This document shows positions 35,647 to 44,392 of a stretch of DNA of 60,013 nucleotides, piece after piece (position 1 is the stretch's first letter; each line of letters opens with the position of its first letter). The position numbers and the translations under genes are program-made. Below the pieces are notes generated by a model that was given only the letters and a program-made list of their open reading frames with translations, had not been told where the DNA came from and ran no database searches. Origin of the DNA: Pseudomonadota bacterium (lineage in GTDB: Bacteria; Myxococcota_A; UBA796; GCA-2862545); NCBI GenBank assembly GCA_002862545.1, contig PKDJ01000111.1, positions 1 to 60,013 on the forward strand. Reading direction: 5' to 3'.

Positions 35647-37658
35647 GTAGGCTCCACCTCCCACCGATTCCACTGGCGGTCGAGTCGCCGGAGGTCGTGC
35701 GCTCCAGGTCCAAGGGCCGGACGCGCATCGTTGGGGGGCTCTTGCTCGCCGTACTCGGACTCATTTGTGTGCGTGGGGCCCAGCTCTGCATCGCGCCAAG
35801 TGATCGCACGATCCGGGAGGCCAATGTCAGGCGCTGGGGGCAGGTGACGCTCCAGGCTCGCCGAGGACAGGTGCTCGACCGAAATGGGCGTCAGCTCGCA
35901 ACGTCCGTGGATACGCCGAACATCATTGTCGATCCGCAGATGGTTCCCCCTGATGCCATTCAGCCGCTCTCAGAGGCGCTGTCGACGGTCCTTGGGCGTC
36001 CGGAAGACGAGCTGCGTTCCGAGATTGGACGGAAGGGCTCTCGTTACGTCAGGCTTGCCCAGCGAGTGCATCCGCGTACGGTTGTCGACGTGGAGCGCGT
36101 ACGCAAGTCCACAAACCTCCCCAAGCCGGCACTCTACGTCGAGCGTGCCTCACGCAGGTATTACCCAGAGGAGACCTTGCTCTCTCACGTGCTTGGGTTC
36201 ATCAGCGCGGATGGTCATGGGCGCGCTGGGATCGAGTTTTCGCTTGATGAGTACCTCTCGGGAGGGACCATCCTGTTTCAGCGGCGACACGACCTGCGTG
36301 GACTCGCCGTGGATGGCCCACTCGGTGACACGGCGCGTCAGCGAGCAGCAGGCATGACGGTGCACACCACCATCGACAGGCGGATTCAGCGGATCACCGA
36401 GCGCGCACTGGAGGGTGTGTTGCTGCGCTCTGACCCTGTCTCGGCGAGTGCCGTGGTGGTGGATGTGGAGACAGGGGACATTCTCGCTCTTGCGAACGTG
36501 CCGACATTCAACCCGAACGCACCTGGCTCCGACCCCGCGCCACGGCGAAACCACGCCGTGCAAGACGCGATCGAGCCTGGGTCAGTGTTCAAGCCCTTCA
36601 CCGCTGCTGCCGCCGTCGAGGAGGGCCTCGTCACGGGGGCCTCACCCATCGACTGTGAAGGGGGAACCTGGTACCTCGGGCGCTCGAGGATTCGCGATGA
36701 TCACCCGCATGGCATGGTCACGGTCAGTGACGTGGTGAAGTACTCGAGCAACATCGGTGCTGCAAAGCTCGCCCTTCAGGTCGGTGCCGAGGGGTTCATC
36801 GACTACATGCACGCCTTCGGCTTCGGCGAGCGCACTGGCATCGCGCTTCCGGGTGAGCGCCGCGGAACCGTCCGCTCGGCCGACACGATTCGCCCCATCG
36901 AGCTGGCGACGACCTCGTATGGGCAGGGCGTCACATCGACTGTGCTTCAGCTCGCGATGGCGACGGCTGCGCTCGCGAATGAGGGGGTGCGCATGAAGCC
37001 GCGTCTCGTCACACGTGTCGAGGATGCTCACGGAGTTCCGGAGTACGTCCAGGGGCCGGAAGAGGTCGTGCGCGTGATCAGCCCAGAGACAGCGCGCGAG
37101 GTGACCGAGATGATGGTCACCGTCACGGAGCCCGGAGGTACGGCCACTCGTGCCAGGGTGCCCGGCTTTCGTGTCGCCGGCAAGACGGGTACTGCCGAGA
37201 AGGCCGAGAACGGGCGCTACGGAGCAGGTCGAATTGGTTCCTTCATCGGGTTCCTGCCAGCGGATGATCCCGTGCTCGCGGTCGTGGTCTCGGTCGATGA
37301 GCCCCGAAAGGGTAGCCGCTATGGGGGGATTGTGGCCGCCCCGGCGTTTGCTGAGATCGGTGAGGAGGCTCTCCGGTACCTCGGAGTGGAGCCTGACCCG
37401 GAGCTCCTCGACGAAGTGACCGAGTCGTCCGAAGAAGAGGTCGAGCGGGTCGACAACGAGCCCATTCGTCTGGCCTGGGCCAGAGAGGGGTGGGAGATCC
37501 CCGATCTCGGCGGTCGGCCTCTGCGCGAGGTTGTTGCCGGTCTCGGACCGTCAGGTATCCAGCTCGACATCCGCGGCTCGGGCCACGTAGTTGGGCAAGA
37601 CCCGCCGGCAGGCGCGGTCGTTGCGCCAGGGCAGCCACTGCTCGTCACGCTGAAGTAG
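35643..37658 (+). CDS. ftsI: FtsI/PBP3 septal transpeptidase with C-terminal PASTA domain
   Basis: FtsI is a class-B penicillin-binding protein that cross-links septal peptidoglycan together with FtsW. A membrane segment follows about 30 cytosolic residues. Catalytic motifs are S314-x-x-K317 (GSVFKPF), S368-x-N370 (SSN), and KTGTAEKA starting at K514. A single PASTA-like domain occupies about 617-671 (IPDLGGRPLREVVAGL to LLVTLK); Escherichia coli FtsI lacks this. Length is 671 residues. GTG start overlaps ftsL by 4 bp. Confidence 0.94.
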   Translation: MSRLHLPPIPLAVESPEVVRSRSKGRTRIVGGLLLAVLGLICVRGAQLCIAPSDRTIREANVRRWGQVTLQARRGQVLDRNGRQLATSVDTPNIIVDPQMVPPDAIQPLSEALSTVLGRPEDELRSEIGRKGSRYVRLAQRVHPRTVVDVERVRKSTNLPKPALYVERASRRYYPEETLLSHVLGFISADGHGRAGIEFSLDEYLSGGTILFQRRHDLRGLAVDGPLGDTARQRAAGMTVHTTIDRRIQRITERALEGVLLRSDPVSASAVVVDVETGDILALANVPTFNPNAPGSDPAPRRNHAVQDAIEPGSVFKPFTAAAAVEEGLVTGASPIDCEGGTWYLGRSRIRDDHPHGMVTVSDVVKYSSNIGAAKLALQVGAEGFIDYMHAFGFGERTGIALPGERRGTVRSADTIRPIELATTSYGQGVTSTVLQLAMATAALANEGVRMKPRLVTRVEDAHGVPEYVQGPEEVVRVISPETAREVTEMMVTVTEPGGTATRARVPGFRVAGKTGTAEKAENGRYGAGRIGSFIGFLPADDPVLAVVVSVDEPRKGSRYGGIVAAPAFAEIGEEALRYLGVEPDPELLDEVTESSEEEVERVDNEPIRLAWAREGWEIPDLGGRPLREVVAGLGPSGIQLDIRGSGHVVGQDPPAGAVVAPGQPLLVTLK

Positions 37659-37702
37659 CTCGTACACCGCTCCCGAGGAGAGCGAGACCAGGAGACAAGT
37701 GC

Positions 37703-37719
37703 TCCGACACAATGTCGGA
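37703..37719. repeat. 7-bp palindrome with 3-nt centre after ftsI
   Basis: TCCGACA and TGTCGGA flank CAA. It may be a hairpin at the end of the ftsI transcript or a protein-binding site; no T-tract follows. Confidence 0.35.
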
Positions 37720-37921
37720 CATCCCGCCCAAATAGTCCACGGCTCCGGGGAGCTGGCGCGTCAGCGCCTGTCGTTCGGTCCCGCCCGTGAAGCCAGTCAG
37801 AGCGCTCACCGCCCTGGCTTCTTCACGCCGTCCGGTCGGAAGCCCGCCCCCTGAGAAGAGTTGGCCCGGCTCCCCGGCTGCCGTGGACTCCCTCACCTTA
37901 CCAGGCTCTGTCGGGCTCTGC

Positions 37922-37950
37922 TTGTATCCGGCGCCCAGTAGGCGTATGAT
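37922..37950 (+). promoter_or_regulatory. Sigma-70 promoter of murE
   Basis: TTGTAT (37922-37927) and TATGAT (37945-37950) are 17 nt apart. This gives a leader of about 50 nt and makes murE-murF-mraY-murD-ftsW-murC a second unit of the cluster. Confidence 0.7.
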
Positions 37951-37959
37951 TTGGGCGCC
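37930..37959 (+). promoter_or_regulatory. Inverted repeat over the murE promoter -10 region
   Basis: GGCGCCC (37930-37936) and GGGCGCC (37953-37959) form a perfect pair with a 16-nt gap. The -10 box lies between the arms. The 23-bp centre-to-centre distance (about two helical turns) fits a dimeric repressor. Confidence 0.5.
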
Positions 37960-38009
37960 CACGTCGTTCCGACATCCCCGGGCACCCCCACTCCGCTCCC
38001 TGCCTGAAC

Positions 38010-39455
38010 ATGAACTTGGCCGAACTGCTTCGGCACGTCCCCGCGCTGGACGTGGCGGGCGATGTGTCCCGCGATGTGCACCGCGTGACCCGTGACTCGC
38101 GTGATGTGGATCTTGGGTCCATCTTCGTCGCGATTCAAGGAGCTACCTTCGATGGCCACGATGTGGTCAAGTCCTTGGGCGCGGTGGTCTCGGTGGTCGA
38201 GCGGCCCGTCGAGGCCGCTTTGGGCGCCGTTGTCGTGCGAGTCGCTGACTCACGAGTCGCCTTGGGCCAGCTGGCCGCTGCACTGCACGGCTGGCCGGCC
38301 AGAGGACTGCGCGTCGTCGGAGTGACAGGAACGAACGGAAAGACCACTGTCACCACCATCGTCGAGCACGCATGGCGCGCAGCCGGCCGCCGGTGCGCGC
38401 GCGTCGGGACGACCGGCTGGTCGGTCGATGGCGAGCCACGCAGTACTCGCTTCACGACCCCGGAAGCTCCAGACCTGCAGGCGCTGCTCGCCGAGCTGCG
38501 AGACCGAGACATCGAGCGCCTTGCCATCGAGATTTCGAGCATCGGTCTGTCGCAGCATCGCGTCGAGGGCGTGCAGCTGCAGACCGCGGTCTTCACGAAC
38601 CTCACGAGGGACCACCTCGACTTTCATGGAACATTCGAGGAGTACCGTAGAGCGAAGGCACGGATCTTCGACTTGTTGCGGCCGACCGGCGGAGCTCCAC
38701 GTGCGCTGCTCTGTCGCGACGATCCCGCCTGGAGTGTCCTCGGTGCACCGTGTGATGCGTGGACCTACGGGAGGGATACTGCAGCTGACGTGGTCATCAG
38801 GTCGATCCGTTGTGGCGCAGAGCAGATGGACATCTCGTTCCGCACACCAGCGGGAGACACGATGGTCTGTACGCCCTTGGTCGGGGCATTCAATGCCCTG
38901 AATCTGGGTGCGGCGCTCGGGATCCTGTTGCTGGACGGTCTCAAGCTTGACGAGGCGGCCGCTGCGCTCGGGAGTGTACCGGGGGTGCCGGGTCGTCTCG
39001 AGGTCGTACCGAACCCTCGAGGGGTGCGCGTGCTCGTGGACTATGCGCACACAGATGACGCCCTGGCACAGGTGCTGGGGACCGTCCGCGAGGTCACCGA
39101 GGGCGAGGTCTGGGTTGTCTTCGGGTGTGGTGGTGACCGGGATGCCACCAAGCGCAGCCTCATGGGTGGGGTGGCGTCTCGGTTGGCGGATCGTGTCGTC
39201 GTGACGAGCGACAACCCGCGCACTGAGGATCCGCTGCACATCATCGGGGACATCCTCAGCGGCATTGCTGACGGGGTAAATTACGATGTCGAGCCCAACC
39301 GAGAAGAAGCCATCCGGCTTGCGGTCAGCAGCGCAGCACCGGGTGATGTCGTGCTGATCGCAGGCAAGGGACACGAGACCACCCAGACCATCGGCACCGA
39401 GGTGCGGCCATTCGATGACCGGCTGGTTGCTGCGCGCGTTGGGAGGGGAGAGTGA
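38010..39455 (+). CDS. murE: UDP-MurNAc-tripeptide synthetase MurE (meso-diaminopimelate type)
   Basis: MurE adds the third stem residue to UDP-MurNAc-L-Ala-D-Glu. The ATP loop is GVTGTNGKTTVTTI, with TTPEAPDLQ and EISSIGLSQHRV. The residue-specific motif D401-N-P-R404 in the C-terminal domain identifies the acceptor amino acid as meso-diaminopimelate rather than lysine. Length is 481 residues. The ATG has little Shine-Dalgarno sequence. murF follows with a 4-bp overlap. Confidence 0.96.
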   Translation: MNLAELLRHVPALDVAGDVSRDVHRVTRDSRDVDLGSIFVAIQGATFDGHDVVKSLGAVVSVVERPVEAALGAVVVRVADSRVALGQLAAALHGWPARGLRVVGVTGTNGKTTVTTIVEHAWRAAGRRCARVGTTGWSVDGEPRSTRFTTPEAPDLQALLAELRDRDIERLAIEISSIGLSQHRVEGVQLQTAVFTNLTRDHLDFHGTFEEYRRAKARIFDLLRPTGGAPRALLCRDDPAWSVLGAPCDAWTYGRDTAADVVIRSIRCGAEQMDISFRTPAGDTMVCTPLVGAFNALNLGAALGILLLDGLKLDEAAAALGSVPGVPGRLEVVPNPRGVRVLVDYAHTDDALAQVLGTVREVTEGEVWVVFGCGGDRDATKRSLMGGVASRLADRVVVTSDNPRTEDPLHIIGDILSGIADGVNYDVEPNREEAIRLAVSSAAPGDVVLIAGKGHETTQTIGTEVRPFDDRLVAARVGRGE

Positions 39456-40816
39456 GCCAGGTTTTCGACGCATCGCAGATCGCACTGGCGACGGGCGGCA
39501 CGGTTGTCCGAGACGGACACTCTGGTGCGGTCTGCACCGACACGAGGATGCTGAAGCCAGGAGACTGGTTCGTCGCGCTCGTGGGAGAGCGGTTTGACGG
39601 GCATCGCTTCTTGTCGGCTGCGCGCGAAGCGGGAGCGGCAGGTGTCGTCGTCGAGCGTGAGGTCGACTCAGACTGGAAGGGCGGCATCGTGCGGGTCGCC
39701 GATACGCTGCGGGCGCTGCAAGATCTCGCTCGCGCAGCGCGCGCTCGCTGCGTGGGCCCGGTTGTTGGGATTACGGGCTCGTCGGGCAAGACCACGACGC
39801 GTACCCTGACAGCGCTGGCACTCTCGCCTCTCGGCTGCGTTCATCAGACCGGCGCCAACCTCAACAATCACATCGGTGTTCCACTGACGCTGCTAGGTGG
39901 GCGAGCCGATGCCGCAGCCAGCGTGGTGGAGATGGGGACGTCGGCGCCGGGTGAGATCGCCACGCTGGCCGACATCGGTAGCCCCGACATTCGGGTCATC
40001 ACCAACGTGGGGCCGGCGCACCTGGAAGAGTTGGGCGGTCTCGAGGGAGTGGCGGTCGAGAAGGGAGCTCTCTTCGCCAGTGCACGCCCCGGTGATGTCT
40101 GTTGCATCAACATCGATGATCAGAGAGTTGTTGGCCTGTCGCTGCCCGAGGGGGCTCGGCGGGTCACGTGGGGTGAGTCGGCGGAAGCGCAGATCAGACT
40201 GGTCCAGTCTCGAGTACTTGCTGCTTCACTCTCCACAGCGTGCATCTTCGACACGCCCTCGGGGCGGATCGAGGTCGAGGTGCCTGCGCCGGGACATCAC
40301 ATTGCGGTCGACGCTGCCGCAGCGCTCGCGGTCGCCCTTGCGGCGGGCGTTGACCTGCACCATGCTGCAGCAGCACTCGTCGCCTACAAGCCGGTTGGAA
40401 TGAGGCTCCGGGCAGAGAACCTTGCGGGCGGCGCCTTGGCCCTCAATGATGCCTACAACGCCAATCCGGACTCCGTAGCTGCATCGGTCTCGCTGCTTGC
40501 CGGGCTCGATGGACACCGCATCGCTGTGCTGGGCGACATGCTCGAGCTCGGCGTCGACGAGGCGGAGTGGCATGCTCGTACCGTTGCGCATGCGGACACC
40601 GCGGGGCTGGATGGCCTCATCCTCGTCGGTCGACGGATGACGGCGGCCGCCGGTGTCGTGAGCCGCACTCCGTGTGCCGCCTTCGAGGATCCGGAAGACG
40701 CGGTCGAGGCGCTGCGGCGAAGGCTCCGACCAGACTCTCGCGTTCTGTTCAAGGGCAGTCGAGGGACCCGAGTGGAACGCATCCTGCACAAGCTCCTTCC
40801 CACGGAGGACGTATGA
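39452..40816 (+). CDS. murF: UDP-MurNAc-pentapeptide synthetase MurF
   Basis: MurF adds D-Ala-D-Ala to complete the peptide stem. The ATP loop is GITGSSGKTTTRTL, and GANLNNHIGVPLTLL, VVEMGTSAPGEI and NDAYNANPDSV are characteristic. Length is 454 residues. GTG start overlapping murE; the stop overlaps mraY (ATGA). Confidence 0.96.
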   Translation: MSQVFDASQIALATGGTVVRDGHSGAVCTDTRMLKPGDWFVALVGERFDGHRFLSAAREAGAAGVVVEREVDSDWKGGIVRVADTLRALQDLARAARARCVGPVVGITGSSGKTTTRTLTALALSPLGCVHQTGANLNNHIGVPLTLLGGRADAAASVVEMGTSAPGEIATLADIGSPDIRVITNVGPAHLEELGGLEGVAVEKGALFASARPGDVCCINIDDQRVVGLSLPEGARRVTWGESAEAQIRLVQSRVLAASLSTACIFDTPSGRIEVEVPAPGHHIAVDAAAALAVALAAGVDLHHAAAALVAYKPVGMRLRAENLAGGALALNDAYNANPDSVAASVSLLAGLDGHRIAVLGDMLELGVDEAEWHARTVAHADTAGLDGLILVGRRMTAAAGVVSRTPCAAFEDPEDAVEALRRRLRPDSRVLFKGSRGTRVERILHKLLPTEDV

Positions 40817-41934
40817 TCCCGCTTCTCTTCGTGGACCCAGGGCCGTTTGCCGATGTTCTGCCTGGAACGAATGTTCTCAGGTACATCAGTTTTCGTGCGG
40901 CATGGGGCGTCGTCACGGCTGTCACACTCGCCTACTTCATCTTCCCCGCCTTCATTCGTTGGATGAAACTGCAGAAGATGAACCAGATCATTCGTGAGGA
41001 TGGTCCGGAGAGCCATCGCCTCGACAAGGTCGGCACGCCAACCATGGGAGGGGTCTGCATCCTCTTTGCCATCGCGGCAGCGACGCTGCTGTGGGCCCGT
41101 CTGGATGTCCCACAGGTCTGGATGACGTTGATCGTGATGCTCGGCTATGGGCTTATCGGCTTCGTCGACGACTGGAAGAAGGTGATGCAGGCCTCTTCGG
41201 ATGGCCTGGCGGGGCGCTGGAAGATCGTCGGGCAGGTGTCCATCGGCGGCGGCGTGCTCGCCTATGGCTACGTGACTGGTGTGTTCGACGCCTCGATCAC
41301 GCTGCCTTTCTTGAAGAACGTGACCATCGACTTCGGCAATCTCTGGGCAGGCGCGCCGTCCGTGCTTGGGTGGGCCTACCCCTTGTTTGGGCTCTTCATC
41401 CTCGTTGGGGCTTCCAATGCGGTCAACTTGACCGATGGGCTCGATGGGCTTGCGATTGGCCCTACGATGACGACAGCGGCGACCTATGCCCTGATTGCCT
41501 ACCTTGCGGGCCATGCACGCTTCGCCAGCTACTTGGGCATTCCGTACGTCTCGGACGCGGGTGAGCTGTCCATCGTTGCGCTCGCCATTGTCGGGTCGGG
41601 GCTCGGGTTTCTTTGGTACAACGCCTATCCTGCGCAGATCTTCATGGGTGACGTCGGCTCTCTCGCGCTCGGGGGAACGCTCGCCATCCTGTCGATCCTG
41701 ACGCGTCACGAGTTTCTGCTGGCCGTGGTCGGCGGCATCTTCGTGCTTGAGGCCCTCTCGGTGATCATCCAGGTCGTCAGCTTCAAGACGACAGGTAAGC
41801 GCGTCTTTGCCATGGCGCCGATTCATCACCACTACGAGAAGCAGGGATGGTCCGAGCCCAAGATCATCGTCCGATTCTGGATCATCAGCATCGTCCTAGC
41901 TCTCGTTGCACTCTCGACGTTGAAGCTGCGATGA
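40813..41934 (+). CDS. mraY: Phospho-MurNAc-pentapeptide translocase MraY
   Basis: MraY makes lipid I at the inner membrane. The polytopic 373-residue chain carries HRLDKVGTPTMGGV, the FVDDWKK aspartates, NAVNLTDGLDGLAIG, and the IHHHYEKQGW histidine loop. A long antisense frame (40453-41832) is a shadow. The longer upstream frame is rejected, since the ATG overlaps the murF stop. Confidence 0.97.
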   Translation: MIPLLFVDPGPFADVLPGTNVLRYISFRAAWGVVTAVTLAYFIFPAFIRWMKLQKMNQIIREDGPESHRLDKVGTPTMGGVCILFAIAAATLLWARLDVPQVWMTLIVMLGYGLIGFVDDWKKVMQASSDGLAGRWKIVGQVSIGGGVLAYGYVTGVFDASITLPFLKNVTIDFGNLWAGAPSVLGWAYPLFGLFILVGASNAVNLTDGLDGLAIGPTMTTAATYALIAYLAGHARFASYLGIPYVSDAGELSIVALAIVGSGLGFLWYNAYPAQIFMGDVGSLALGGTLAILSILTRHEFLLAVVGGIFVLEALSVIIQVVSFKTTGKRVFAMAPIHHHYEKQGWSEPKIIVRFWIISIVLALVALSTLKLR

Positions 41935-43244
41935 GTGGGCCAGCTCTGGAGGGCCAGCGTGTCGTCGTCCTCGGCCTCGGTCGCTCGGGGCGTGCGGCTG
42001 CTCGGCTTGCCGCAGACCGCGGAGCGAGGGTCGTCGGAGTTGACTCGTCAGCCACGGTCGATCCGATCGACGGCGTCCGCATGGAGCTTGGGGCCTGTGC
42101 TCCACAGACCTTCGCAGAGGCTGACCTGGTCGTCGTGTCACCGGGGGTCCCTCCATCCAATCCTGGGATTCAGGCCGCGGAGCGGGCGGGTGTGCGGGTT
42201 GTCGGTGAGCTTGGCTTTGCGAGGTGGTTTCTGCCCCAGCGTTGCATCGCGATCACGGGCACGAACGGCAAGTCGACCGTCACGACCTTTGTGGGTGACC
42301 TGCTCCGACGAGCGGGGTGGAATCCGTTCGTAGGCGGCAACCTTGGCGATGCGCTGTCGCTGGCGCCTGGCAGGGGGCATGATGCGCTTGTTGTCGAGGT
42401 CAGCAGCTACCAGCTCGAGCGTCCAGCTGGATTTCGCCCCGACGTGGGGATGATCCTGAATCTAACGCCTGACCACTTGGCCAGACATGGGACGATGGAG
42501 CGCTACGCTGCGACGAAGGCCTCGCTCTTCACGTCGATGAACGCGGCAGACCTAGGCATTCTGCCTCGTGGGGATCACCGGCTCACTGCTGCTGCGGCCG
42601 GCCATCCAGGTCGCAGGGCGTGGCTCGGCGGGGAGCCGGGTGTCCTTCGTGTGGGCTCGAGCGTTCGTGTTCAGCTCGATGGCCGTGACTACATGTTCGA
42701 CCTCGCCGAGCTCGAGGTGGCGGGCGACCACAACCGAGCCAATGCGGCGAGTGCTCTGCTGGCGGCGCTGGCGTTTGGAGCCGATCCGGATGCCCTCCAG
42801 GCAGCCATTCCTCATCTACGTGGGCTTCCTCATCGGATGGAAGTGGTCCGTCGCGGAGATGTGCTCTGGATCAACGACTCCAAGGCAACGAATGTCGAGG
42901 CGACGGCGGCGGCGCTCGCGGGACTAGAGAGGTCGGCTGTGGCGCTACTCGGCGGGCAGGCAAAGGGCCCCGGCTTCGACGCGCTGGCGCCGCTGCTGGA
43001 CCGGCACAGGGCTGTCGTCACGTTCGGGAGCTCGGGACCGTCCATCGCGCGGGAACTTCGGGATGCCGGGGTAGCTGTCACCGGGTGCTCGACGATGGAA
43101 GAAGCGGTGCAGGTCGCCCGCAGGATCGCACTTCAGGGTGACGCTGTCTTGCTGAGTCCCGGCTGCGCCAGCTTCGATGCCTTTACTGATTTTGAAGATC
43201 GGGGTCGGGTCTTCGCCGACCTGGCCCGGAAGGAGGTCCGATGA
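41931..43244 (+). CDS. murD: UDP-MurNAc-L-alanine:D-glutamate ligase MurD
   Basis: MurD adds D-Glu to UDP-MurNAc-L-Ala. The N-terminal Rossmann part has VVVLGLGRSGRAAARLA, the ATP loop is AITGTNGKSTVTTF, and the central part has VEVSSYQLE and NLTPDHLARHG. INDSKATNVEAT and LLSPGCASFDAF are typical of MurD. Length is 437 residues. The ATG overlaps the mraY stop. Confidence 0.96.
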   Translation: MSGPALEGQRVVVLGLGRSGRAAARLAADRGARVVGVDSSATVDPIDGVRMELGACAPQTFAEADLVVVSPGVPPSNPGIQAAERAGVRVVGELGFARWFLPQRCIAITGTNGKSTVTTFVGDLLRRAGWNPFVGGNLGDALSLAPGRGHDALVVEVSSYQLERPAGFRPDVGMILNLTPDHLARHGTMERYAATKASLFTSMNAADLGILPRGDHRLTAAAAGHPGRRAWLGGEPGVLRVGSSVRVQLDGRDYMFDLAELEVAGDHNRANAASALLAALAFGADPDALQAAIPHLRGLPHRMEVVRRGDVLWINDSKATNVEATAAALAGLERSAVALLGGQAKGPGFDALAPLLDRHRAVVTFGSSGPSIARELRDAGVAVTGCSTMEEAVQVARRIALQGDAVLLSPGCASFDAFTDFEDRGRVFADLARKEVR

Positions 43245-44392
43245 GCATCACCGAGCTCACGGCAGCACTAGGAGTGCAGACCAGCGAGCCCGACGAGAAC
43301 GGCTGGGACTGGTGGCTGTTCGGGGCAACCTGCATACTCTGCGGGTTTGGCTTGTTGATGATCTACTCGGCTAGCTATGCAGGCGCAGATCGGACCTACG
43401 GGGATCCGTCGCACTACTTCACCCGACAGGTGATCGGAATTGGCATTGGGGTCGTTGCTGCCACGCTAGTTCTGGTGGTGCCTTGGCGATGGCTGCGAAG
43501 GGCGGTTTTACCCACCCACATCGCCACCTTGATCCTACTTGGTGCCGTCCTGAGTCCGCTGGGGCACTCGGCGAAGGGGGCGTCGCGATGGCTCGCTCTC
43601 GGACCGATGAATTTCCAGCCCTCGGAGCTCGCCAAGCTCGTTTTCGTCATCTCCATGGCGCACTTTCTGGCCTGCAACGAGGGGCGGCTGAAGGACGTTG
43701 TCGGCGTCGTGCTTCCAGCATTGGTCCTCCAGCTAGCGCCGTTTGTGGGCTTGATGTACTTTCAGAAGGACTTCGGGACGACGGTGATTTTAGCTGGACT
43801 TTCTGGCGTTCTCCTCTTCGTTGCGGGTCTCCAGAAGCGCTGGCTTGTCGGAGGAGCAGCGGTAGCACTGGTGGGACTAGCGGCCATGGTGGTGGGCGAG
43901 GAGTACCGACAGCGACGCCTCATCTCCTTTCTGGATCCCTTCGCGGATATTGAGGGTACGGGCTACCAGATTATCCAGGGCTGGATTGCACTGGCGACGG
44001 GTGGGCCTACCGGTACCGGAATCACGTCGGGTGTGGCCCAGAGAGGCTTTCTGCCGGAGCCACATACCGACTTCATCAGCGCCGTGATTGGGGAGGAGCT
44101 CGGAGCGGTTGGCTGGTGCTGCGCGGCGGGGCTCCAGATGTTCTTGGTTTGGCGCATCGTGTTGGTCTCGGGGCGAGCCCGCGACCTGTTCGGTGGATTG
44201 GTCGCAGTGGGAATCGCGACGCTCTTTGGGGCTCAGGCGATCATCAATCTTGGTGTGGTCGCAGGGCTGATGCCCGCCAAGGGGCTTGTGCTGCCCTTCC
44301 TCTCCTACGGGGCCTCAGCAGTTATCGTGCACGTCCTCGCAGCTGGCATCGTCCTTCGTGTCGGACTCGAGTCAAGGAGGGAAGTCTCGTGA
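43241..44392 (+). CDS. ftsW: SEDS peptidoglycan polymerase FtsW
   Basis: FtsW polymerises septal glycan from lipid II together with FtsI. The chain of 383 residues has about ten membrane segments. LPEPHTDFISAVIGEELG carries the conserved SEDS aspartate region, and GLMPAKGLVLPFLSYGASA is the family signature. Location between murD and murC, with ftsI nearby, favours FtsW over RodA. GTG/ATG start overlaps murD by 4 bp. The gene normally next, murG, is absent. Confidence 0.95.
   Translation: MSITELTAALGVQTSEPDENGWDWWLFGATCILCGFGLLMIYSASYAGADRTYGDPSHYFTRQVIGIGIGVVAATLVLVVPWRWLRRAVLPTHIATLILLGAVLSPLGHSAKGASRWLALGPMNFQPSELAKLVFVISMAHFLACNEGRLKDVVGVVLPALVLQLAPFVGLMYFQKDFGTTVILAGLSGVLLFVAGLQKRWLVGGAAVALVGLAAMVVGEEYRQRRLISFLDPFADIEGTGYQIIQGWIALATGGPTGTGITSGVAQRGFLPEPHTDFISAVIGEELGAVGWCCAAGLQMFLVWRIVLVSGRARDLFGGLVAVGIATLFGAQAIINLGVVAGLMPAKGLVLPFLSYGASAVIVHVLAAGIVLRVGLESRREVS

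Larger units (their letters stand above)
37659..38009. other. 351-bp gap inside the dcw cluster
   Basis: The cluster is otherwise almost gapless. This stretch holds a palindrome (37703-37719) and, at its right end, the murE promoter with an inverted repeat. On the minus strand a 105-codon frame (37645-37962) is open; its codon use is not obviously wrong, but I see no ribosome-binding site or recognisable family, so it is not called a gene. Confidence 0.5.

Noticed and set aside
38250-39485. 411-codon minus-strand frame
   Set aside because: Antisense shadow of murE, whose motifs are all intact on the plus strand.
40453-41832. 459-codon minus-strand frame
   Set aside because: Antisense to murF and mraY, which are certain; composition rich in Arg, Asp and His as expected of a shadow.
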